64,000 nucleotides of DNA from Epichloe hybrida (Eukaryota; Ascomycota; Sordariomycetes; Hypocreales; Clavicipitaceae): contig JAFEKR010000019.1 of NCBI GenBank assembly GCA_019022495.1, positions 806,001 to 870,000 of the forward strand. Direction: 5' to 3'. The translations under genes and the position numbers were made by a program. Each line of letters opens with the position of its first letter. Position 1 is the stretch's first letter. Under the pieces are notes generated by a model. That model had not been told where the DNA came from and did not search any database. It was given only the letters and a program-made list of their open reading frames with translations. Below are positions 45,490-58,253 of this stretch, one piece after another.

Positions 45490-48400
45490 ATGGATACCAA
45501 AGGAAAGGGAAAGGGACCTGTTATCCCTGACCCTAGTGCGCAAGAGGTTCTAAATAACTAGCTAAAAGAGCAGGCTATTAAGCAACAAGCAACTATAGAC
45601 CAGTTATTAGAGAAGCTAGAAAGCCTATCTATAACTGTAAATAGTCGTATGGAGGGTGTGGAATCTAATAAGCCCGCTAGTCAGCAGCAAGATCAGCAGC
45701 CTATTCAAGAACAACAAGCTAAATCTAGCTCCGTACAAGCAACCTTTAATAATTCAATTATTAAGGAATTTAATAAGAGGGTTTATAGTTTCCCAGAGAC
45801 TACTAGGCTTAAAGGAGCTAAAAATTTCGAACAATAGAAACAAGCCCTAACTATCCAATTTAGAGCTTTAGGCATGCCTAATTTTCTAGATAATCCGGAG
45901 AGTTCTAGGGCGCTAGGGGATCTAGATCAAGCTATTATCCTTATGTTACTAAGGGATAGTTGTACAGAAGGACCCCAAGCCGCTATAACTTGGCAAAAAT
46001 CACCTGAAGAAGCCTATAATTTACTTGTAAGGCAATATTCACATAGCGTTGAAATCCAGAGGGGGTCCCTATATTCAGAATTTCATAACCTGAATTTTCA
46101 AGAGTTTAAGGGGACTCTAGAGTCCTTTAATGTAGTCTTTAATAATCTACTAGCTAGATTATCGATTTCAGGGGTCCTGATTGCTCCGATAGATTAGGTT
46201 AATCAATATCTTCAATCCCTAAAATCAACCTTCCCTTAGTGGGCTAAGAGGCAACGATTCAGCATGCGTACGAATAGGGCTATAGGGGCTCCCCTAGATG
46301 CCCTAAATCTTTAATTCTTGATAGCAGACCTTCTAGCAGAACAAAGGGATAAGTCATCTACGGTATCCAAAGCCCTGAATTATAGGGCTAAAAACCTTGA
46401 AAAGGGTGCCAAAGAAAAAGAAAAGGCCCCTAAGGATCAGAAGAAGAAAGGAGGCTCTAAAGAAAATAAGGGCTCTTCTAATTCTAATTCTTCTTCTAAT
46501 AAGAAGAAGAAGAAGAAGCAAAAAGGTTAAAAATTAGATAAAAAGGATAATAAAGAGACCTCTGGAGAGGGATCTTTTATGCTAGGAAATTATAACCTTT
46601 CTAACGGTGCTCTTAAACCATACAAGAAGCCTAGCCTTCATAAGACTAGTTATAAGAGCTCTAGTGATAGTAGCTCTGATTCTAGTTCTAGTAAATCGGA
46701 TAATAAAAATCAAGAAATTAAAACCTTAAATGGTTTTAATTATTACAGCAAAGACATGAAAAAGGCCCTATTATATAATACAGGTTTGACTATATATATT
46801 ATTAATTCTAGGGAGGTCTTTAGGGATTATACCCCCTATAAAAAGGGGGAATCCGACCCTATTATAACTGGTGGTGGCCCTATTTACGCTAAGGGTCACG
46901 GTAGTGCTGTTTTTGAGGTCTTATATTAAAAGAATCCTAATAAATATAGGACCTTAGTGCTTAAAGATACGCTATATTTTCCTCAGCTTGATGTTAATAT
47001 AGTTAGTGGACTTACGCACTATATATCTAGTGGTTGCCTTATAAAAAACCTACTTTATCTTAAAGATAGGTCTTATATTACAACCTTAGATATAGAAAAA
47101 CATGGTTTTTTCTTTCACGTTAAAAACCAATCTACGCTAAAGTTATCTAAAGGGCCCTGTAATAACTCTTATTACATCCGACCTTTTACCTACGCCGCTT
47201 TTAAGGGTTATAGCTATCCGATTAGCTACCCTATAGAGGTTTAAATTCCTTTAAAAAGCTGGATTGGGCTTCTGATTTAGACGAAATCGATGAAAATGAT
47301 GATGATATTGAAGAAATCGTACGGGATGATTTAGGGGAATTAGTCCCTTCTTCTTCGCCTATAGCCCTAGGTTAGGTCCCTTATAAATCTAAGGAAATAG
47401 ATTTAGGGGTGTTAGAGGGCCCTAGTGGAGGAAAAGGGTCCCTAATACCTCTCTAAGAGGCCTGTGGTTCTTAAGGGGCCTAGCAGGGGACTAGTAAAGA
47501 GGGCCCTAGTCTAGATCCTAATTCAGACCCTAAGGATCTTTAATATCAACGGTTGTTAGAACTAGCTGGCCTATGGCATATATGATTAGGGCACCTAGGT
47601 CTTCCTTTGCTAAAGAAAACTAGCCTTATAACTAAAGGAATCCCTGATTTTTCTAAAATTAAGGATAAGGATTTTAGATGTATTGCTTGTGATCAATCTA
47701 AGGCAGTTAGAAGACCTAGGAAATTAGCTATCCCTGACCCCCCTAGAGCTCTAGATTGAATAGAGGGGGATACGCTAAAAATCAGTCCTACGCCGTACAA
47801 TAAACAGTTAATTTGCTTATTTTTAGTTGATCGAAAGACTAGATATAAGTGGGTTATCTTATTACCTAATAAGGAAGGCCTAACTGTTTATAAGGCTATT
47901 AAAGGCTTCTTCAGAGGGCTTAAAAATCAACTAGGTTAATATCCTAGGTACCTTCACTTCGATGGGGGCTAGGAAATCGATTCTAGTTGTCAAGCTTGGT
48001 TGAATTCTAAAGGGATCAAATTTACGACTTCTAGTCCCTATATCTATGAGCAAAATGGATTAGCAGAACGTTTAATTTGTACTATTCTAGATTAATTAAG
48101 GGCTACTATCTAGTGGGCAAAATTACCGTTATTTTTATGGTGTTTTGTATTACCTGCAGTTGTTAACCTAGTTAATATAACTGCTAATACCACTAAGGAT
48201 GAAAGCCCTGAACAGCTGCTATCTAGGGAGCTAAATCAGCCTTATACAACTGATATTACCAGTATTAGAGCTATAGGATCTCACTGTGAGATTCTAATCC
48301 CCCTGGAAAAACGACCTAAAGCCTAGAAGTTAGTAGCTAGGACTATCCCTGGAAGGCTTTTAGCTACACTAGGTTCTAATACCTACCTAGTGTACATCCC

Positions 48401-50456
48401 CTCTAAAAGGCTAGTTATAAAGACTAGCTTTATTAAGATTATAGAACCTATAGGCCCTGTTTCTAAAGGCTTACCTAGGATTTCTATAGGGGATAACCCT
48501 TTAGAGGGGGAAAATGATTTAGATTAATAATATCTAGATTAAGGTTCAAAGGATTACCCTATAGATAACATAGGTATCCCTGTAGGTTAAGAAAAACCAC
48601 CTACAGGCCCTAAAGAACCCCCTAAAGGCTTAATTCCAGCGGATCCTATACAGGCGCAGCCTATAACTTAACTAGGAAATCAGATTTCGACTTCGGACCT
48701 TGATTTTAACAAAATTATCGATTTCGACCCTAATATTGACCCTATGGATGTTGATATTAGTTCCCCTTCTTCTCTAGATTTCATAAAAGAAATCTGCTTT
48801 AAGGTATGGGAGAAGCTAAAGGAAAAGAATCCTATTAGCCCCGAGCCTAAGACCTGGAAGCAGGCTATATCTAGCCCTGAAAGGGATAAATGGATAGAAG
48901 CCACGTACAAGGAATACGAATAGCTTCTAAAGGCTGGTACTTTTAAATTTATAGGGAAAGATTAAATCCCTAAGGGCCGAAAAGTACTAAAGAATAGGCT
49001 TGTTTATAAGCTTAAAAAGGATAAAGAAAATAATCCTTTAAAATATAAGGCTTAACTCGTTGCTAAGGGATTTATGCAAATCGAAGGCCTAGATTACCTA
49101 GAGACCTTCGCTGCCACAAGCATTCCCCCTAGCTGGAGGATTTTACTAGCCCTAGCGGCTTAGAATAACTGGGAAATCGAACAAATTGATTTTATAGGAG
49201 CTTTTCTTAATAGTAAGCTATAATAATAGATTTATATGGTTATTCTAGAAGGGTTTATTGAATTCCTTGAGGCAAATCCTAAACTAGCTAAATTAGCTAG
49301 AAGTTTTGGCTGGAAACCTTCTAAAGATTAAGTAATTTTATTACAGAAGTCTTTATATGGCCTAAAACAAAGCTCAAGGGAATGGCAATAAGCGCTAATA
49401 TTAGTGCTTAAATCCCTAGGATTTAACCCTTTAATATCTAACCCAGCTATCTTCTTTAATTCTTTAACCAAAACCTTCGTTATTACATACGTTAATGACT
49501 ATCTTCTAATTAGACCGGATTTATCTTATATCTAAAGGCTTAAAAAGGAACTTTATAAAGTCTATCTAATAGAAGATAGGGGGCCTACTAAATTCTTCTT
49601 AGGGGTTCAAATCGTACGAGATAGGCCTAATAGAATACTGAAAATTCATTAATCTTAGTATATATTAGAAGCCTTAAAACGATTTAATATGCTAGATAGT
49701 AAGCCTATTAGCATACCTCTTCAGCCAGGCGTTTTAGCTACGCAGATAACTAAGCTTTTAATAGCTAGCGAAATCAAGCTTTATCAGTGCATTATAGGGA
49801 CTATAATGTACCTAATGTTACTTACAAGGCCTGATACAGCTTTTACGCTACAGTGGTTATTTACTGCACTAGCTAGCCCTTATATAGAACACCTAAAAGC
49901 AGCTAAAAATCTACTAAGGTATCTATTAGGGACTAGATTCCTTGCTATTATCTATAGGAGAGACCCTAAAGGTTTAGTTAGCAAAAGCCTAATAGGTTAT
50001 TGCGATAGTGATTTTGCAGGGGATAAAAAGACCTCAAAATCAACCTATGCTTATCTATTTAAGCTAGCTGGCGGACCTATTAGCTGGAAATCAAAGAAAG
50101 CTAGTACAATAGCTCTATTAACACTAGAAGCTGAAGCTAATGCTATCTGCGAGACCTTCCGGGAGCTTCAGTGGCTTCAGGGCTTATTTAAGGAGCTAAA
50201 AACCCCTATTTCTCCCCCTATCCAGATATATTGCGATAATCAAGGCGCTATAACTACTGCTTATAACCCTGCTTTACATAGTCGTACAAAGCATACATTG
50301 CTAAAGTTCAACTATATTAGGCAACAGGTTTTAGAGGGTTTAGCTAAGATCGAATATCTAGATACGAAGTCAATGCCTGCAGATGGTCTTACGAAACCTC
50401 TTTCTAGACCTCTTCATCAGGCTTTTATTAAGCTTTTAGGGCTTAATAATTATTAA
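45490..50456 (+). pseudogene. Copia B2 gag-pol polyprotein, full domain set, RIP stops
   Basis: Starts at ATG 45490 and ends at TAA 50454-50456. It retains what B1 lost: the integrase core at 47760-48300 (DRKTRYKW at the start, HFDGG near 47955, a QNGLAER-type block near 48055) and the proline-rich linker to RT. Protease near 46780 reads LLYNTGLT (Asp to Asn). Pre-integrase zinc region near 47575-47690 ends CIACDQSKA. RT: KSLYGLKQ near 49350 and YVND for YVDD near 49488, a RIP-type loss of a catalytic Asp. The RNase H part is open for 255 codons from 49689 to the end, with YCDSDFAGD and ADGLTKPLSRPLHQ. A 1-base deletion relative to B1 occurs near 47252. It has more stops than B1. Confidence 0.85.
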
Positions 50457-50661
50457 ACCAACAACTAATTCCCTTTAACAGGGAACTAAAAACAACGTCA
50501 AAAAGGGAGCTATATTTAACAATAGCTAGGAATTCAAAAAGGGGTCTTTTATTTTTCCTGTTTTTCCCTTTTATCTGTTATTATCAAAAGTTGTTGTTTT
50601 TTCCTTATAGTCTCTTTGTACACTTCTAATTGCTTTAAATGTAATTCTTTTGTAGAGGGGG

Positions 50662-50712
50662 TGTTAAAAATAAGACCTGTTTTTAGCCCTTTTCTAGTTA
50701 AAGAACCTTCTT
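50662..50712 (+). repeat. Copia B LTR stub
   Basis: The first 51 bp of the 824-bp copia B LTR (TGTTAAAAATAAGACC...), directly after the purine tract TAGAGGGGG and cut by the start of TRIM-alpha3. The two LTR families share the first 11 bases TGTTAAAAATA. Confidence 0.88.
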
Positions 50713-51037
50713 TGTTAAAAATATATAAGGCTTTGTAATCCTAGGTTTAGTTAGATCGGTCCACTCTTTTGATTTCAATAGGTTATGAGCCTGGTGGCGC
50801 AGTGGTTATGGCTTACTATAGCGTACATGCCTACCATAGTGAAGCACTGCTCTGCGAGGTAAGGTTATAGGTTTGAACCTTACTAAAAAAAAAAATAACT
50901 AAAGAAATTTAATTACTAGTATAAGCCTAACCTCTAATAGGGCACCTAGATGTATAATTCTAGGGGGAGTGTTAAAAATATATAAGGCTTTGTAATCCTA
51001 GGTTCAGTTAGATCGGTCCACTCTTTTGATTTTAATA
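50713..51037 (+). mobile_element. TRIM-alpha3
   Basis: 325 bp with LTRs 50713-50780 and 50970-51037. The core carries the A box TGGCGCAGTGG unmutated and the B box as GGTTTGAACCT. It has the same core deletions as TRIM-alpha2, differing from it mainly by transitions, so both come from one recent source. Confidence 0.85.
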
Positions 51038-51042
51038 AATAC

Positions 51043-54000
51043 TATATAAACCACCTCTCTAAACCTAGATAACTATAAGATCTCCCTACGCTTATTAGCT
51101 ATATAAGAGAATAATTTAAAACCAAGGATATATAGCAAAGATATTTACTAGAGTAAAATAACACTTCCCTGTAAGGAATAGCAAATAATAACCTAAGCAA
51201 GTTAATAATCAAATACTTTAATAAACTCATAGAAAGACTAGCTATCTTATAATAAGTAGTGCCTAAAGTAAGCTAAACTAAAAGGGCACTCTGGAATTAA
51301 CTTATCAGAGCCTATTATAGTATTCTAGAGTGTAAAGGAGTAATTATAAATCCGCTAGATAGACTATAAGAGTTCTATAAACAGATTAGAATAACCCTTT
51401 ATCTTATTAAGGAAGAGAAGAAAAACCATTAATAGTTCCTAACTAAAGCTATAACCCTAGAGTAATTCTAGACTAACTAAAGATATAATAGGAATAGAAA
51501 AGAGACCTAATACCCCTCGAAACCATAAGGAAAAGGAGGTACTCCCCGCACAAAGAAGTGCTATGTATATAGTAAGGAAGGATGCTAGTTATCTAAGCAC
51601 CCTAAAGAGAACTATAAGAAGGCGTTTTAACACTTTAAGAACCACTACCTTACGGATCTAATAGATAACTTATATTATTTATTCCTTACTTAGTATAAGG
51701 GAGAACATAAGTCCTAACCCCTTATTAATAATGAAATCGCTTAGTATATAAAGAGCATTAGATTTAATAATAGCCCTAATAATACAGATAGGCTAGTACC
51801 TACAAGCTTCTTTACTTATAGAACCTAGATTAATAGCGAAAGAATAGTTTAATTCCTAATAAGGCAAGTAGCTTACTATAGTCTAAGCAAAGAAGACCCT
51901 TTTTAGTAGGAACTTATAAACAAAGCCCTAGCGACATTTATATTAGAAGATCGCTATTCCTATGTAACATTCTAAGGAATCATGCCTAATACAGGAGCCG
52001 CAAAGTTCTTTACAGTAGGGCACCCTTAATTCCTTGCTTTATAACATTAGATACCCACATTATAGCTTAATAAATTAACAGAGAAAAAGGCATTAGTTAG
52101 GTTTAGCGCAGGAGACCTAATTATTACGCTTAGAGTGGCTATAGTACCTACTCTCTTTAGAAACATCCTCTTTTAAGTTATCCCTATAAACACTCTATTT
52201 CTCTTATCCCTTAATAATATAAACTATCTAAAGATTAACTTTAATATCTCTAAGAACACGCTATAATAAGGAAACATTAAAGTCCTTATTATACGTAAAT
52301 AAGGCCACGCCTAGATACTTCTTACATAGAAAGAAAAAGTAGTTACTTAGAGCTACCTTATAGAAAGCGAGCTATAGTAATTATATTACCGCTTTAGGCA
52401 TCCATTAATCTAATATCTATATAAGATTCTCTGTAGATTAGGGTATAATATTAATATTAAAGCTATTAGGGAGCTAATAAGAATCTGCTACTAATACTAG
52501 ATACATATAAATAGCCCTAATTACTTTAAGTTTACCCTAAAGGATAAGTGTAACTTTAATTATAAAGTAATAGTAAATATCTTCTACCTAGATAGTAACT
52601 GCCTTACACTCTATGCTATAAATATAGCTATAGCGTTTAATATAGTGAAATTCCTTAATAATATCTCTACGAAAACAACCTAGGAAGCCCTCTAAATATG
52701 CTAGATTAATGCTTACCTAGGCCCCCTAGACTTTATTATTATAGACGCTAGAATAAACTTCTACGGTAATAAATTTAGATAATTCGTAGCTTTAATATTA
52801 ATTTTGATTAAGAAAGTCCTTATTAAGGTATACTATAGCATAGGGAAGGTTAAAAGGTATTATAGGCTACTCTAAAGAGCCTATAATATAATTAGATATA
52901 AATACCTTATAACACTAGAACCTATTACCCTTTAAATAGTAATTAAGGCCCTAAATAACACTATAGGCCCTAATAGCCTTATCCTAACCCTCCTTATCTT
53001 TAAAGCTTACCTACGTATAATAAATAAGTCCTTACTATTACCTAATATTACATAGTGTGTAATTATAGTATAGAAGGCTAATAAAGAGATTAAGAGACTT
53101 TATGCTATCTAGAAGGTTAATAAGGCCCTTACTAAACATAATAGCCTAGATACCTTAAAGACCCTTAGCCTACTACTTAGATTAAAGGTTAAGGTCTAGT
53201 AAGAAAGCAAGGGATAGGTAGGTCTATATAAGCTACTAGTAATTACTAGAGAAAGCTATATACTTAATATACCTAGAGGCCTAAAGACCTTTAGGCTAAT
53301 ATCTATTAAGCCTTACTATAATAATCCTAGTGTAAAGAAAATAGTAAAGCCTAGTAAAGAGAAAGGAGAAAAAGGGTAAGAGGCCTGCAATAAGAATATA
53401 GTGCTACTAATACCACTAAAGCAAGGATATAGAAGGCTATAGAAAAACCCTCCTATAATACCTTAAGGTGCTAATACCTTCCTATTAGTAAAAGAATATA
53501 ATAACCTAGCTCTTATAATTAAGCTACGTAAGGAAGGAATTATTAAGACCTTAGGCAAACTATTTAAGCTATTAACAAAAGCAGAGATTAACGCTTTAAT
53601 TAAGTAAGGTGTGTTTAAATTCATTATATTTAACAAGGAAGAACATAGTGAAATTCAAATCTTTAATTCCTAGATTATTAATAAGATTAAGGGTAAGATA
53701 ATAGAACCTTACAAAAAGTCACGCCTTATAATCTAAGGGTGTAAGGATAAAGGGAAATAGGCCATTCTTACACAGGCCCTAATAATTTAACACGCAAGCT
53801 AACATCTTATCCTCGTGATAGTACTATCAGTAAGATTAAGGAAATTCCTTATCTAGCTAAGAGATATCTATTAGGCTTATATATAGGCCTGTATATTACT
53901 AGAGCGGCTAATCCTAGCGCGCTTGCTAATTTAGATATAGTATCTCTACTCACCTAGTATAATCTTAAGGGTTATAAAACCCCTTTATAAGCTTATAGAG

Positions 54001-55549
54001 GCAGGAACACACTAGTAGGTTATATATTATAAGCATTATAAAGAGAACCTCTAGATAAAAACCTTTACATATAATCCTTACCTACTTATAACTATAAAGG
54101 AAAGCCCTGACTTTACTTACATTAGAATATAAACTAATAATATAATTAGCCTCTTAGACAAGAAGTTCTCTAAGAAGGAAGAGACCTAGCTTGCTATAGT
54201 AAGCTTTAATATAAAGCTAAAGTAATTCCTAACTTAGGACTACCCTCTTACGTTCAATAGTAGTATTATCTTACTAGAGAATAATACTATTAAGATCTAG
54301 TAGAAAGGGCAAAGTAATAAGTTAGAGTTAGTTCTAATAACTAACTTAAAGCATAAATACATTAAGCAAAGGGCCTAAGGCGCTTATATTACCTTAATCT
54401 ACTAACTAGAGGCTTACTTTAACCTATCTATTACTACATAACACTAGGAGCTAACCCTAGAGGACGTAAAAGCCCTTAATTACCACCTAAAGTAGTAGAT
54501 AGATTACCTAGAGAGAGGTCTAATATTTATCCTAATTAACCTTAAGAAGGTAAAGCTCTTTACCTTTATAAATAAATCCTTTGCTAATAACTAGGACCTA
54601 TCCTTATAACTAGGATATATACTTATCCTAGTAAACAAAGACTACACTAATAGTAAGTTTATAATTAAAGGTAATATTATACACTTTAGCTTAATAAAGA
54701 GTAAGAGAGTTACATAAAGCGTGCTTACCTTAGAAGTCTATAGTATAGTAGCTAGTATTAATATAGCTTATATAATTATAACTACCCTAAACTTAGTTAC
54801 TAACTAACTAAAGCTCCTAAAGATCCTAGTTATTATATATATAGACTTATACTCCTTATATAAGTGCCTTATTAAGCTTAGTATAACAAAGGAGAAACGC
54901 CTAATAATCAATATTATAGCCCTTTAATAGTTATATAAACGCTAAGAACTCTATAAGATCTAATAGATTAACAGAGAGAATAACCTAGCTAATACCTTTA
55001 TAAAGGTATTACCTAATAAGGCCCTTAAGAGCTTTATCTTAACTAACTAGATAACTATCTAGATAGAGAGATAGGTTACCTATGTGTAACACACGTGTAG
55101 TAAGAGAAAAAAGGTAATTCTCTAGGAGGGTAGCCATAGGGACAAGATAGTAATACATAAGGGATTTACGCTCCTATAGTTAATATCCCTAGTAGCTATA
55201 ACTACACTAGCCTACTAGGCCCTCCTAGTAGACTATAGAAATTAATAGTAGTGCATAGGAGAATAAAGGTATTACTAAGGAGGAGGAAGATATTATATAC
55301 GCGCTATAGTGCAGTATATATATTATTTTAAGGAAAAAAGGGATTTAGAAGGACCTACTTATTCTTACATAGGCTCACAGGCTAAGCAAGATTGTTATTT
55401 CCCTTTTATTAGTAACTATATGCCTAGACAGGCTATAAGTTCTTTTCCTTATATCCCTTATTAATTACATTCTTAATCTATCTTTCCTTTTTTTATTTTT
55501 GCAATTAATATTATATGTTAATAATTATATTAAAAGAGAGAAGTTCTAG
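51043..55549 (+). pseudogene. Copia A2 gag C-terminus and pol remnant
   Basis: Collinear with A1 5460-9960: zinc-knuckle remnant near 51560, protease near 51995 (NTGAAKFF), integrase 52380-53300, RT about 53640-54300, and RNase H to about 55000 (KEKRLIINIIAL). RIP stops are throughout. The last few hundred bases before the 3' LTR have no recognisable domain. Confidence 0.8.
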
Positions 55550-55858
55550 TGTTAGAACAAAGGTAATATTAATCGCGCGTTATAGCTATAATTACCTAGT
55601 AGAAGCTTAGGCCACGCGCGGACCCCACATGTAACCCATAACCTAGCATGTTAATTAGCTAGGAAATATAGGGACACAAACGCGTAACCCCTTTTCCCTT
55701 TATGTATTATAACTTCTAGCTTTTTACCTCTCTTTTCCTATAACTTAATTAATCATAACAACAGATAACGCAGCCTAGAATAGATAATCGATGACAATAC
55801 TATTCTTCGGGCTTACGACTGTATTACACATTGAATTCAATACCCTGTGAATCCAACA
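55550..55858 (+). repeat. Copia A2 3' LTR
   Basis: 309 bp, TGTTAGAACAAAGG to ATCCAACA, followed by TSD copy TATCT. Confidence 0.92.
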
Positions 55859-55863
55859 TATCT

Positions 55864-57591
55864 CTTTATAGGAATAGTTATTCCTAAAGAGGTAATTAAG
55901 GAAGTATTATTTAGTATTACCTATTAATATAATAAGGAAAGCCTTCTAATAATACATTTAAGGAAGGTTAATTCTATTACACTTATTTTCAAAGAGCATA
56001 ATCTTTAGCGTTAAGAAGTTATATAGCTTCCTACTATAGTAGTTACTATCCTTATATATCTTTATAAGCTCTGAGATTTTCTTTATAATCTAATCTTTAA
56101 AGGTAAATTATTATAAAGGCATATTTTATTATAAATAATAGTCCCCTAGTTATTATTAATAATAATCATTAGGATAAAGCTATTAGTTTAATAGCAATTA
56201 TTATAGGGGCTCTTATAAAGGTTTATATAGTCTTTAGGGTTAGGGAAGGTGGATTTCTAGGGTAGGTTATTAGGGCTATTAGTGTTAAGGCTCTAGGGGT
56301 TTGGAAGATTATAGTCTCTCTTATAATCTCTCCTATAACTAATAAGGCATTAAAGTTTAATAAAGCATTTCTTTAAGGGATACTAGGATTAAATATCCTA
56401 GGCCTTGCTTAATAAGAACACTATAATCTTATAGGGAATTATATAATTCTTTAATAACTTCCTTTATAGCCCTTTTAAAGGTGTCTTTAGACTAGCCTTT
56501 AAAGTCTTCTTAGAATAATTCCTATAAGTTATTATCTCTCTAACCTTAATACTTACTAAGGTTAATAAATCTTATAATCTAGTTATTAAGCTTAAGCTAT
56601 GTAGTAGTCTTTGAATTTAGCTTAACAAATTCTTTCTAATTACTAGAGAAGTTATAAGTAAGCTATTAAAGGTATAAGGGTAACTTATGCTTTTAAGGTC
56701 TTTTAGGGGTAATAGTTAAAGCCTTGCTATTACTAGTAGCCTTTGCTCTTATAGAAGGTTTAGATTCCTTTACTATCTTTAACTATAAAAGGAATGTTAC
56801 TAATTTATTATTTTTACTACTAATTAAGCTCCTATGTTTACCTATTACTATTATAAGGTTTTTCTTTTGTATTTTAGGAGCGTTATCCCTCTAATGAAAT
56901 TAGAAGATTATAAAAACAGGAAAAATAGAAGAAAAAGTAATAGAAGTAGCAAAAGTAGTAATAAGAATAAATTACTAGAGATAAAGAAAGTAATAGAAGT
57001 TCTAAAAGTAACTAGAAAATAATAGGAAAAGTAATAAGGGAATAATAGGATTTACTACTTCCTATTTTTTGTGAAAAGAAAGGAAGGAGGTAATCTCTCT
57101 CTCTTACTAATAAGTATAGGGCAAATAGTACTAAGAGTAAAGAGGGCAAAAAACAAGTAGTAAATACTTATAGGGAGAGATTAAAGGTCTATTAGAAGGT
57201 AATGTGTTAAAGGGAATTTATAGGTGTATTAGCTAGCTTAGCTAAGGTTATTTAACGTTAGGTTTAAAATAAATGCCTCACGGCAATAGATTTGGTTAGT
57301 TAGTTAGTTTTCTTATAATAGATAATAAAATTAATAATTAATAACAATATCCTAGATAGATATAACAAAGTTATATCCCTTAGCCTAAGGGTTAATAAAT
57401 CAATTCCTTAGAAGCCTAACAAGCTTATAACTAGGATTCTAGTCTCTTCCTTTAGCATACTTATATAGTTATACCTCTTTACTATAATAACCATTATAGT
57501 ATAATAAGGGGTAGTGGTAGTAGCGTCTGTAGAAATGTCTTTTCTTATAATACCTAGCTTATCTATAGTTATAAAGTTAACTACTAATTAG
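55864..57591 (-). pseudogene. Copia D gag N-terminal part and leader
   Basis: Lies between A2 and the copia D 5' LTR on the minus strand. It is AT-rich with no open frame on the coding strand. The last bases before the LTR (minus CTAATTAGTAGTTAAC) match the post-LTR sequence of A1 and A2, which fixes orientation. No domain is identified with confidence apart from position in the element. Confidence 0.65.
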
Positions 57592-57856
57592 TATTAGTTA
57601 CACTAAGGTCCTACGTAGGTATAAGGGTAATCCTATATAATTAAAGTTAATAATAGTTAATTAAATTAGCTAGGAAGGAAAAGAGAGAAGAGAGGGAAAG
57701 TCTAGATACTAGGAAAGTGGGCGAAACCTGTATATAGGGCAAAAGAGGGGGTGGCGAATTAATACAGCTAATTGCATTTCATGCATCGCGCTAGACCTAC
57801 AATTCGGTCCGGTCTTTGGCCACGATTGAACCGATGAAGATCCGAAGGAATTAACA
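57592..57856 (-). repeat. Copia D 5' LTR
   Basis: 265 bp, matching 14342-14606, with right-flanking TSD CACCT. The left part is RIP-altered; the right 80 bases keep CG-rich sequence (GGTCCGGTCTTTGGCCACGA). Confidence 0.9.
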
Positions 57857-58253
57857 CACCTCCTTAAGGAAGAATTTATTAAGCTTATTATAAAGCTATA
57901 GTATATAAATATTTATTACTACTAGCTTTATTAAGAGGTTATAAAAGAAACCTTTAATATTACCTAGATTACTACTAAAGAGATAATTACTAATAGCCTT
58001 ATAAAGCTTCTTATAGGGAATGCTTTTACTAGCTTTTATAAAGTATTAGGGCTTATATAACTACCCTCTAGTATACTTAGTAAAGAACCTAAAGAATAAG
58101 TATTATATAATAACCTTATATTAGATAAGATTATAATAAATTAACTACTTTTTATACTATAAAATTAATTTAAATGTTATAGGATTAATTTAACTAATTT
58201 AATTAATTTAGATTTATTATAGGGAACCTTAAATAAGGTCCCCCCTAGGGGGG
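57857..58253 (+). pseudogene. Copia C RNase H C-terminus
   Basis: Continues the frame broken at 14341: HLLKEEFIKLIIKLQYI then ITTKEIITNSLIKLL (a damaged ADGLTK-type end) and FYKVLGL, the usual copia RNase H terminus. The frame dissolves by about 58170. The CCCCCCTAGGGGGG palindrome at 58240-58253, half of it purine, lies right before the LTR and probably holds the polypurine tract. Confidence 0.78.

Larger units (their letters stand above)
44953..51037 (+). mobile_element. Composite TRIM-alpha2 / copia B2 / TRIM-alpha3
   Basis: A single pair of TSDs (AATAC, 44948-44952 and 51038-51042) brackets the unit: a complete TRIM-alpha (44953-45277), directly the copia B primer site and internal region (45278-50661), a 51-bp stub of the copia B LTR (50662-50712), and a second complete TRIM-alpha (50713-51037). 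No TSD separates the parts. Thus copia B2 has TRIM LTRs where its own 824-bp LTRs should be. LTR-LTR recombination of a B2-TRIM hybrid with TRIM circles, or a template switch in a shared particle, would explain this. Confidence 0.85.
42963..55858 (+). mobile_element. Copia A2: Ty1/copia element split by the TRIM-B2-TRIM composite
   Basis: LTRs of 309 bp (42963-43271 and 55550-55858) with TSD TATCT (42958-42962 and 55859-55863), inserted in the gag of copia D. Removing 44953-51037 and one AATAC leaves a 6.8-kb element collinear with A1. Its body is RIP-degraded at least as much as A1. Confidence 0.92.
14342..57856 (-). mobile_element. Copia D: minus-strand Ty1/copia element stretched over 43.5 kb by nested insertions
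   Basis: Two 265-bp LTRs (14342-14606 and 57592-57856) are flanked by TSD CACCT (14337-14341 and 57857-57861) and separated by 43 kb. Removing solo LTR-B, G1 and A2 leaves a continuous minus-strand copia internal region: gag (55864-57591, then 42068-42957), protease (18818-19180), integrase (17000-17983) and RT/RNase H (14800-16900). The presumed primer site before 57592 (minus CTAATTAGTAGTTAAC) matches that of A1 and A2, and the proteins are of the same lineage, but the LTRs are different. Frames are RIP-degraded. Confidence 0.9.

Noticed and set aside
48680..48910. 76-codon minus-strand ORF
   Set aside because: It is antisense to the copia B2 linker before RT.
56834..57022. 62-codon Lys/Ser/Asn-rich plus-strand ORF
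   Set aside because: It lies antisense in the copia D leader/gag region and has low-complexity AT-driven composition.
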